A stretch of DNA of 64,000 nt from Thermicanus aegyptius DSM 12793 (GTDB lineage Bacteria > Bacillota > Bacilli > Thermicanales > Thermicanaceae). Shown here piece after piece: positions 58,314 through 64,000 of the stretch (its first letter is position 1; each line of letters opens with the position of its first letter). The stretch lies in NCBI RefSeq assembly GCF_000510645.1, contig NZ_KI783301.1, forward strand, positions 955,873 through 1,019,872. Reading direction: 5' to 3'. The position numbers were made by a program, and so were the translations under genes. The notes beneath the pieces are model-generated. The model worked only from the letters and a program-made list of their open reading frames with translations. It was not told where the DNA came from and searched no databases.

Positions 58314-58856
58314 ATGTATGCGGGAGAGAAAGTGCGTTTGCGGGCTTACCGAAGGGAAGATCTTCCCCTCGCCCAGCAGTATCTAAACAATTATGAGGTT
58401 CGAAAATATTTGGCTCCGGATATTCCCTATCCATATACCTTTGAGGACGAAATCAAATGGTACGAGAGCCAATCGGCCAATCGTGAGATCTATAGTTTTG
58501 CCATCGAAACGCTGGAAGAGGAGAGGTATATCGGCAGCTGCGGGATCAACAAGGTGGATTGGAAGAACCGCGTCGCTGAGGTGGGGATTTTTATCGGCGA
58601 TCCGCACTTTTTGGGGAAAGGATTCGGTACCGATGCCATGAGGGTGTTGATCCGTTTCGCCTTTCGAGAGATGAACATGAACAAAGTATCCCTTACGACC
58701 TACTCTTTCAATCAACGGGCGATAAAAAGTTACGAGAAATGCGGGTTTAAGCGGGAGGGGGTTTTGCGCCAAGAGATTTTCCGCAACGGAGCGTATCATG
58801 ATAAAATCGTGATGGGTTTATTACGGGAAGAATATGAAGGGAGCGTTCAATCATGA
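58314..58856 (+). CDS. GNAT acetyltransferase (RimJ/RimL-like)
   Basis: A 180-residue acetyltransferase: VRLRAYRREDLPLAQQYLNNYEVRKYL, YSFAIETLEEERYIGSCGINKVDWKNRVAEVGIFIGDPHFLGKGFGTDAMRVLIRFAF with the acetyl-CoA loop G-K-G-F-G-T, and NQRAIKSYEKCGFKREGVLRQEI. Such proteins acetylate ribosomal or other protein N-termini, or small amines. ATG 58314 follows GAAGGAGGGG. It overlaps the next gene by four bases, so it is coupled to the NifX-like gene. Confidence 0.9.
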   Translation: MYAGEKVRLRAYRREDLPLAQQYLNNYEVRKYLAPDIPYPYTFEDEIKWYESQSANREIYSFAIETLEEERYIGSCGINKVDWKNRVAEVGIFIGDPHFLGKGFGTDAMRVLIRFAFREMNMNKVSLTTYSFNQRAIKSYEKCGFKREGVLRQEIFRNGAYHDKIVMGLLREEYEGSVQS

Positions 58857-59260
58857 AAGTAGCCGTGGCGGTATTGCCCAACGGGATGGTTAATGCCCAT
58901 TTTGGCCGGGCCAATCGAATCGCTTTCGCGGTGGTTGAGGAAAAAGAAATCAAAGAGTGGACGGAGGAAGAGGCTCCCTTTGCCGCTACGCATGGGGAAG
59001 ACTCCCACGATCATCATCCCTACGACCATGATGATCATCCCCACGAGCATCAGCATGGTCATGGGCATCATTCTGCCAATCACCAGGAGATCATTAAAAA
59101 TTACCTGGTGGATCACGGCGTTGATCTCCTCTTGGTCGATCATGCAGGCCCGGGTCTAAAGAGGGTTCTCCAGGAAACGAAGATTAAAGTGGTGACGGGA
59201 GCTCGGGGAAGAGCGAGGGAGGTCGTGCAAGCCGTCATCGATCAGGGATTTACCGAATAA
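58853..59260 (+). CDS. NifX/NifB-like (DUF, dinitrogenase iron-molybdenum cofactor fold) protein with His-rich insert
   Basis: A 135-residue protein of the dinitrogenase iron-molybdenum cofactor-binding fold: MKVAVAVLPNGMVNAHFGRANRIAFAVVEE at the start and YLVDHGVDLLLVDHAGPGLKRVLQETKIKVVTGARG at the end. Between them is an insert of about 35 residues with 16 or so His and several Asp (from SHDHHPYDHDDHPHEH to GHGHHSANHQ), suited to bind nickel, zinc or iron. Placement behind hypE and the lack of a His-rich arm in HypB suggest a metal store or cofactor carrier for hydrogenase. No nitrogenase genes are present. Confidence 0.8.
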   Translation: MKVAVAVLPNGMVNAHFGRANRIAFAVVEEKEIKEWTEEEAPFAATHGEDSHDHHPYDHDDHPHEHQHGHGHHSANHQEIIKNYLVDHGVDLLLVDHAGPGLKRVLQETKIKVVTGARGRAREVVQAVIDQGFTE

Positions 59261-59327
59261 ACTCTTTGTGACTGTTCAATTTCCGCAGTTCAGGATAAAA
59301 TAAGAGGTAGAAAGGAGAGTGACCGCC

Positions 59328-59690
59328 TTGTCTTTATCCGACGAGCTGATGAATGTAGCTCCCATCCATTTTAGCGGAGTAGAAGAGGAGAGCGAACAGC
59401 AGGAGATCATCGAAGCCCTGATGGAAGTAGAAGATCCCGAAATCGGGATGGACATTATAAATCTCGGTCTTGTGTATGAGATCCATGTGGATGAGGAAAA
59501 AAGGGTGAGAATTCTCATGACCCTCACCGCGATTGGTTGCCCCCTGGCCGGAACCATCTCCGAAGATGTAAAAAAAGCGCTCATGAAATTAGGCCGGTAT
59601 AGCGATGTCTTCGTGGAGTTGGTTTGGAATCCTCCCTGGGATAAAGAAAGAATGTCCAATATGGCCAAGATGATGTTGGGCATTCGCTAA
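59328..59690 (+). CDS. DUF59/MIP18-family iron-sulfur assembly protein
   Basis: A 120-residue metal-sulfur cluster assembly factor of the PaaD/SufT type: QQEIIEALMEVEDPEIGMDIINLGLVYEIHVDEEKRVRILMTLTAIGCPLAGTISEDVKKAL, with the conserved DPE and the functional Cys in TAIGCPLAG. A late VELVWNPPWDKERMS is also standard. TTG 59328 is ten bases after AAAGGAG; GTG 59319 is too close. It helps mature [Fe-S] proteins, possibly the hydrogenase small subunit. It lies 67 bp after the NifX-like gene. Confidence 0.9.
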   Translation: MSLSDELMNVAPIHFSGVEEESEQQEIIEALMEVEDPEIGMDIINLGLVYEIHVDEEKRVRILMTLTAIGCPLAGTISEDVKKALMKLGRYSDVFVELVWNPPWDKERMSNMAKMMLGIR

Positions 59691-59695
59691 ATCTA

Positions 59696-59736
59696 AAAAG
59701 ACTCCCCTCCAATCAAGAAGGCGGGAGTCTTTTTGT
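59696..59736. terminator. bidirectional Rho-independent terminator
   Basis: AAAAGACTCCC (59696-59706) pairs with GGGAGTCTTTT (59723-59733) and runs into T residues; the A-run on the other side serves the minus-strand yqfQ-like gene. Confidence 0.85.
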
Positions 59737-59745
59737 TTTCTTTAT

Positions 59746-60492
59746 CTACCCCTGGATTCCCCGTCTTACTCCGCCCTTTCCTTTCATCTGAATCAAAGGA
59801 TTGGCTGCTCCGGCTTTCCTCTTTTTTCTTTTCACGGAGGCGGGTTTCACGGAGACCTTCTTCTTTTTCTTTCGTTTTTTCGTATAGCGGGCAGGGACCG
59901 GTTCCTCTTTCTGCTCATCCTGCTTTACGTTGGGGGGATTCTCCGTTTGGTTCTCCCCTCCCTCTCCATCCCCTTCTTCTGCAGGAGCCAATAAAGAAAG
60001 GAGAGAATTCACATCAACATTTTTCATGATCTGATTTAAATTTCCGGCGATGGTTCCCAGTTGGTTAATGGTTTGGGCGATCTTCTGAATGTTGGACAAG
60101 GTGGTACGGAATGTATTGAACCCGTTTATCACTTTTCCGATATCGACCGATCTCAAAAGATTAAAGAGATCGCCGAGACCCGCATTGCCCGCACCTGGTG
60201 CGGAAGGTGCCCCAAAACCGGGTAATCCTGGAGTTCCACCAGGTGATGTCCCGAAATTAAATAATCCTCCCGGTTTACCTGGAGATCCCATTCCCGGGAA
60301 TCCACCGCCAGGTTTCGAGCCGAACAATCCACCCCCTTGGGGAGGGAGGGCCTGTGGGCGGTTAAAGCCGGGAAACCCACCCGGAAGCCCACCTAAGCCT
60401 GGATATCCGCCGGCTCGGCCTGGACCTAGAGGGGGATTGTTTTTCGGCATGAGAAAGTTAAGCAAGCCTCCAAGAAAATTATTGCCAGGCAT
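59746..60492 (-). CDS. YqfQ/VrrA-like Gly-Pro-rich protein
   Basis: A 248-residue low-complexity protein. The N-terminal 110 residues are Gly/Pro-rich (PGLGGLPGGFPGFNRP, GGGLFGSKPGGGFPGMG), followed by a helical hydrophobic segment (VINGFNTFRTTLSNIQKIAQTINQLGTIAGNLNQIMKNVDVNSLLSLL), an acidic linker, and a strongly basic tail (RYTKKRKKKKKVSVKPASVKRKKRK). This order matches the YqfQ family of Bacilli (VrrA in B. anthracis), linked to the spore or cell surface. ATG 60492 follows GAGGAGGAAAAC. No signal peptide is seen. Confidence 0.7.
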   Translation of the reverse strand: MPGNNFLGGLLNFLMPKNNPPLGPGRAGGYPGLGGLPGGFPGFNRPQALPPQGGGLFGSKPGGGFPGMGSPGKPGGLFNFGTSPGGTPGLPGFGAPSAPGAGNAGLGDLFNLLRSVDIGKVINGFNTFRTTLSNIQKIAQTINQLGTIAGNLNQIMKNVDVNSLLSLLAPAEEGDGEGGENQTENPPNVKQDEQKEEPVPARYTKKRKKKKKVSVKPASVKRKKRKAGAANPLIQMKGKGGVRRGIQG

Positions 60493-60703
60493 CGTTTTCC
60501 TCCTCATTCTCCATCACGTATTCAGGATGCCAGCCTGGTATGGGGCGATGGAAGATGCGCTGTCCCTGAATCGTTTCCTACTTAATTACTTTATGCAGGG
60601 AAAATAGGACCTGTACGCCCAAGTCGGTTTCTTTTCGCCTAACTCTGTTCTATTTGTCCCAAAGAGGAATAAAATGGGGAAGAGGAGAAGGGATGGAGGC
60701 TTG

Positions 60704-61042
60704 ATGATGAAAAAGAGGATTCCCTTTTTTCTGGCGCTTGCCGTTTTAAGCAACGCATATCTCATCTTTCTCATCCTAAAACCTGCATGGGAACAGATTC
60801 GGCACCAGGTGGAAGAATCGGGCGCTCTTTTTGCCACGGTCAGCGAACCGCTTTACCACGATTATTATTTCGACTATCGGTATGAAGGGGTGAGAGAGGA
60901 GAGGGATTGGAATGTGGAGGTGTATCAAGAGGTGAAGGTCCTCCTCGATGAAAATGGGAAAAAAATCGCCGAAATCCCCACGGGGAAGATGGAATATATT
61001 CGGATTTACCGTGATAGGTCCATTTCTCCGCCGTTATCATAG
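60704..61042 (+). CDS. small membrane-anchored hypothetical protein
   Basis: A 112-residue protein with one N-terminal membrane helix (RIPFFLALAVLSNAYLIFLIL), then an acidic extracellular or cytoplasmic domain rich in Tyr (EPLYHDYYFDYRYEGVREERDWNVEVYQEVKVLLDENGKKI). Unrecognised. GGAGG (60695-60699) suits ATG 60707 slightly better than ATG 60704. Another in-frame ATG at 60674 has no ribosome site. Confidence 0.65.
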   Translation: MMKKRIPFFLALAVLSNAYLIFLILKPAWEQIRHQVEESGALFATVSEPLYHDYYFDYRYEGVREERDWNVEVYQEVKVLLDENGKKIAEIPTGKMEYIRIYRDRSISPPLS

Positions 61043-61082
61043 AAGGTGATGCAATAAAACCTTATCGGTAATTTACGATCTT

Positions 61083-61118
61083 TTAGTAAACCAAAAAATA
61101 TTAATTTATAGTTGACAA
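61083..61118 (+). promoter_or_regulatory. candidate BirA operator overlapping the bioY -35 box
   Basis: Left half TAGTAAACC (61084-61092) and right half AGTTGACAA (61110-61118) match the BirA consensus TTGTAAACC and GGTTTACAA at eight and seven of nine positions, with a 17-bp spacer. The right half contains TTGACA (61112-61117), the bioY -35. Biotin-loaded BirA would thus repress the transporter. Confidence 0.6.
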
Positions 61119-61144
61119 AATAACTCCCATCCCGTAGGCTGGTA

Positions 61145-61174
61145 GTAAAGAATCCTTTCCAAAGGATTCTTTAC
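61145..61174 (+). promoter_or_regulatory. perfect 14-bp inverted repeat in the bioY leader
   Basis: GTAAAGAATCCTTT (61145-61158), two C residues, then AAAGGATTCTTTAC (61161-61174) are exact complements. In RNA this is a strong hairpin just upstream of the ribosome site GGGAGGAGAGGG; there is no T-run, so it is not a terminator. Confidence 0.85.
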
Positions 61175-61199
61175 AAAGACTCGGGAGGAGAGGGTTGTC

Positions 61200-61775
61200 G
61201 TGCGTTTTCGGACCGTTGAGATGGCCTACGTGGCTTTATTCGTCGCTTTATCGGTAGTGAGCATTTACCTGGTGCGAATTCTTCCCCCTGTGATGGTCCT
61301 GGGGGTAAGCGTGCCGATCAGTCTTATGCCCATGATCTCCGCATTGGCGGGAGCTCTCCTGGGTGGGCGCCTGGGCGTTATGGCCATGTTTCTCTATCTA
61401 CTTCTTGGCCTGATAGGGCTCCCTGTGTATGCGGAGGGGACAGGTGGTTTGATTTACATCGTCAGCCCCACCTTCGGTTTCATTCTCGGTTATCTCTTGT
61501 CTGCCTATGTGAGCGCTTGGTTGGTCCGTCGGAAGAAAAGCCTTTTCCGCTTTCAGCTCGGGATGGTGGTCTCCCTGCTTCCCCTGTACGCGGTAGGAAT
61601 TCTTTATATGTGGGCGATCTTAGGATTTTATCTCCATAAAGAGGCCTCTCTTATCTACATTGCCCTGGGGATGATTCCCTACTTCATCAAGGATGTGGCG
61701 GTCAATCTTCTCTTTGCCGTCGTCGCGTATGGGGTGACGAAACGGGTAAATCTCGCCGCTCCACGAGTCGGCTGA
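61200..61775 (+). CDS. bioY: biotin transporter BioY (ECF S component)
   Basis: Membrane protein of 191 residues with six helices that captures biotin for the ECF transport module. The start is VEMAYVALFVALSVVSIYL; typical BioY motifs are PISLMPMISALAGALLGGRLGVMAMFLYLLLGLIGLPVYAEGTGGLIYIVSPTFGFILGYL. GTG 61200 follows GGAGGAGAGG. No EcfA or EcfT gene is here; it probably uses a shared energising module or works alone. A BirA-like site overlaps its promoter. Confidence 0.92.
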   Translation: MRFRTVEMAYVALFVALSVVSIYLVRILPPVMVLGVSVPISLMPMISALAGALLGGRLGVMAMFLYLLLGLIGLPVYAEGTGGLIYIVSPTFGFILGYLLSAYVSAWLVRRKKSLFRFQLGMVVSLLPLYAVGILYMWAILGFYLHKEASLIYIALGMIPYFIKDVAVNLLFAVVAYGVTKRVNLAAPRVG

Positions 61776-61826
61776 ATGGGTATGCATATGATGAACGGTA
61801 TGCATTCAACTCCCAAAACCGATCGG

Positions 61827-61907
61827 TTGATCCTCTTCGCTTGACACGTTATAATACAAAAAGAGTTTCTGATGGAAGGGTCCTGTTTCCTCTAGAACGG
61901 GACCCTT
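61827..61907 (+). promoter_or_regulatory. argS promoter and leader hairpin
   Basis: TTGATC (61827-61832), 17 bp, TATAAT (61850-61855); predicted start near 61862. The leader folds with AAGGGTCC (61876-61883) paired to GGACCCTT (61900-61907) and an inner GTTT/GAAC helix. It resembles a terminator without a full T-run; no T-box sequence is present. Confidence 0.65.
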
Positions 61908-61936
61908 GTGCGTGCCAGGGAAAAGGAGGCCCCCTC

Positions 61937-63616
61937 ATGTTAGAATCCTACATTTCATCAATCTTGGCAGAGAAGCTATCTCTTTCGAAGGAAGAGATTT
62001 CATCCCTTTTGGAGATCCCCCCCAATCCCGGCCTGGGAGATCTCGCCTTCCCTGTCTTTTCGTTGGCCAAAATAGAGCGAAAGGCCCCTCATCTTATCGC
62101 TAAAGAGGTGGCGGAAAAGATGACGGGGGGACCCGTTCGGGCAGTCGCCACGGGGGGATATGTGAACTTTTTTTTCGACCGCTCCTTCTTCGCGGTAAAA
62201 GCGCTGGAAGAAGCGATGAAGCCTGATTTCGGCAAAGAAGATCTAGGGAAAGGAAAACGTGTCATCATCGACATGTCCTCTCCCAATATCGCAAAGCCCT
62301 TCGGCATCGGCCACCTTCGTTCCACCATGATCGGAAACGCCTTGTATCATGCCTATAAGGCGCTCGGATATGATGCGGTACGGGTAAATCACCTGGGGGA
62401 TTGGGGCACCCAGTTCGGCAAGCAGATCGTGGCCTATAAGCGCTGGGGAGATGAAGTGAAGATCGCCCAAAATCCCATCAAATCTTACTTGGAGCTTTAT
62501 GTCCGCTTCCATGAAGAGGCGGAAAATAATCCGGAACTGGAAGAAGAGGCGAGAGCCTGGTTTAAGAAATTGGAAGATGGGGATGAGGAAGCCCGATCCT
62601 TATGGCAGAGATTCATTCAGGAGAGCCTAAAAGAGTTTAAACGCATGTATGAACGGTTGCATGTCGATTTTGACTATTATATGGGGGAGAGTTTCTACAA
62701 CGACAAGATGGATGCCGTCGTCCGGGAGCTTAGAGAGAAGGGACTCCTCGAAGAAAGCGAGGGGGCGCAGGTGGTATCCCTGGATGACCGTGATATGCCC
62801 CCCTGCATCATCCTGAAGTCGGATGGCAGTACCATCTACGCAACCCGTGATCTGGCGACCGCCATCTATCGCCATGATGTGTTGAAGGGAGACCTCCTCC
62901 TCTATGTGGTGGGAGCGGAACAGTCCCTTCATTTCAAACAAGTTTTTGCCGTGTTGGAGAAGATGGGCCGGGAGTGGGCGAAGGTTTGCATCCATGTTCC
63001 CTTTGGCTTGATGCGTTTTGCCGGAAAGAAGATGTCTACCCGGAAGGGAAGGGTGGTCTTCTTGGAGGAGGTTCTGGATGAGGCGGTAGAACGGGCACGG
63101 GAAATCATTGAAGAGAAGAATCCCTCCCTTCCCGATAAAGAGAGGGTGGCCGAAGCGGTGGGAATCGGTGCCATTATCTTTGGGGATCTGAAGAATAACC
63201 GCATCCACGAGGTCGATTTCTCCCTGGAGGAGGCGTTAAATTTTGATGGAGAGACGGGCCCCTATGTCCAATATACGTACGCCCGGACGCAAAGCGTGCT
63301 GGAGAAGGCCGGGGAAGTCCCCACAGGGATTACGGAGGGAAAGAGCCTGACCCGGGATGTAGCGTGGGAATTATTGAAAGAAATTCTTGGGTTTCCCAAG
63401 GCATTAAAACTTACCGTGGAACGAAACGAACCTTCGGTGCTTGCCCGTTACCTCCTGAATCTAGCGAAAGTATATAATCGTTTTTATCACCAGGAAAGAA
63501 TCCTTTCGGAAGAAGAGGAGGAACGGAAGGTGAAATTGGCCCTGACCCAAATAACAGGAAGGATTTTAAAAGAATCTTTGGAGATTTTGGGCCTGCAAAC
63601 CCCTAGCAAAATCTAA
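61937..63616 (+). CDS. argS: arginyl-tRNA synthetase
   Basis: Class I synthetase that charges tRNA-Arg. The 559-residue protein has the HIGH-type motif SSPNIAKPFGIGHLRSTMIGN, VNHLGDWGTQFGKQI, YVVGAEQSLHFKQVF, the KMSKS-type motif KKMSTRKGRVV, and a DALR anticodon domain (GPYVQYTYARTQSVLEKAG). The N-terminal Add1 domain is present. ATG 61937 follows AAAAGGAGG; the long open frame upstream lies before or in the leader and is not translated. Confidence 0.96.
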   Translation: MLESYISSILAEKLSLSKEEISSLLEIPPNPGLGDLAFPVFSLAKIERKAPHLIAKEVAEKMTGGPVRAVATGGYVNFFFDRSFFAVKALEEAMKPDFGKEDLGKGKRVIIDMSSPNIAKPFGIGHLRSTMIGNALYHAYKALGYDAVRVNHLGDWGTQFGKQIVAYKRWGDEVKIAQNPIKSYLELYVRFHEEAENNPELEEEARAWFKKLEDGDEEARSLWQRFIQESLKEFKRMYERLHVDFDYYMGESFYNDKMDAVVRELREKGLLEESEGAQVVSLDDRDMPPCIILKSDGSTIYATRDLATAIYRHDVLKGDLLLYVVGAEQSLHFKQVFAVLEKMGREWAKVCIHVPFGLMRFAGKKMSTRKGRVVFLEEVLDEAVERAREIIEEKNPSLPDKERVAEAVGIGAIIFGDLKNNRIHEVDFSLEEALNFDGETGPYVQYTYARTQSVLEKAGEVPTGITEGKSLTRDVAWELLKEILGFPKALKLTVERNEPSVLARYLLNLAKVYNRFYHQERILSEEEEERKVKLALTQITGRILKESLEILGLQTPSKI

Positions 63617-63740
63617 ACCATTCATGTAAAAAAACCTTCAATCCTTTTTCCCGGTTCTCCCTATTGACCCCGGAAGGGAAAAGTGGTTCTATTGTATTTG
63701 TAATGCTTTTTAAGATGTTTCTACATGGAGGTGAGCCGGG

Positions 63741-64000
63741 TTGAAACGGATCAAGATGTACATTAAGAAGGAGATCCAGACCCCTTTTTACGTGGCGGAG
63801 ATTGAGAAAAAAAGGGAAAAGTTCCTTCAGGAGGGGTATGAATCGGTATTTGATGATGCAATGGCGATGGGGCTTACCTTGGATGTGAAGGATCGGGTGG
63901 AGCTTCTAAAAGAAGTAGAAAGCGTCACACATCTCCATGTGTCCGGCATCGATTACTTCTTTAATCAGGATCTGGATGCCTATTGGGAGGAAACGGCTCA
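63741..64000 (+). CDS. hypothetical protein, 3' end outside window
   Basis: Eighty-six residues from TTG 63741 (behind GGAGGTGAG) are open to the window end: LKRIKMYIKKEIQTPFYVAE, EKKREKFLQEGYESVFDDAM, and HLHVSGIDYFFNQDLDAYWE. No known motif is recognised. A TTGACC at 63664-63669 might be its -35, with an unclear -10. Genome context after argS would decide its identity. Confidence 0.6.
   Translation, partial: MKRIKMYIKKEIQTPFYVAEIEKKREKFLQEGYESVFDDAMAMGLTLDVKDRVELLKEVESVTHLHVSGIDYFFNQDLDAYWEETA

Noticed and set aside
61841-61936. Longer N-terminus of argS
   Set aside because: The frame runs through the -10 box and the leader hairpin; ATG 61937 has a perfect ribosome site and the family's usual start.

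Overview
The window looks like the chromosome of a thermophilic or moderately thermophilic, spore-forming member of the Bacillales. The evidence is AGGAGG-type ribosome sites with frequent TTG and GTG starts, a T-box leader, DnaD, a run of tiny YjcZ-type sporulation proteins, a YqfQ-like spore protein, and peptidases of the PepF, M32 and S9 families. A Thermicanus-like organism is a guess from gene content and the roughly 50% GC, not a demonstrated identity. I see no rRNA, tRNA, CRISPR array, prophage or intact insertion sequence.

Layout. 1-9.1 kb: end of a 3-hydroxyacyl-CoA dehydrogenase gene, ackA, aspB, asnS, a PepSY protein with its two-component system, dnaD and a conserved hypothetical. 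9.1-14.1 kb: an AT-rich stretch of broken genes (lipoprotein with a stop, redoxin-like remnant, frameshifted FtsX-type permease, truncated ABC exporter) around one intact ABC ATPase. 14.0-20.1 kb: speH behind a structured leader, tdk, pepF, yggT, thiamine pyrophosphokinase, an RluA-type pseudouridine synthase and a methyltransferase. 20.2-21.5 kb: seven tandem YjcZ-like mini-genes. 21.7-27.5 kb: nagZ, T-box-controlled proBA, and a dicarboxylate/amino-acid symporter behind a palindrome. 27.7-47.1 kb: housekeeping and hypothetical genes, including a hendecad-repeat coiled-coil protein, a radical SAM protein, pncB, peptidases, three MFS transporters and an SPFH/ribbon-helix-helix pair.

47.5-59.7 kb is the metabolic centrepiece: tatA, then a group 1 uptake [NiFe] hydrogenase (small subunit with Tat signal, large subunit, cytochrome b, maturation protease), an unrecognised zinc-ribbon gene, and hypA-hypB-hypF-hypC-hypD-hypE. 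An acetyltransferase, a His-rich NifX-like protein and a DUF59 protein follow. Together these would make, mature, export and anchor an H2-oxidising enzyme that feeds electrons to quinone. 59.7-64 kb: yqfQ-like gene, a small membrane protein, bioY under a probable BirA site, argS and the start of another gene.

The most notable unexplained signal is the speH leader (14094-14193). It has a nested three-helix fold whose closing strand can instead pair with the speH ribosome site, as in a translational riboswitch. Other points are the decayed export locus, the YjcZ array with sporulation-type -10 motifs, the perfect palindrome upstream of the hydrogenase operon, and the orphan gene inside that operon.
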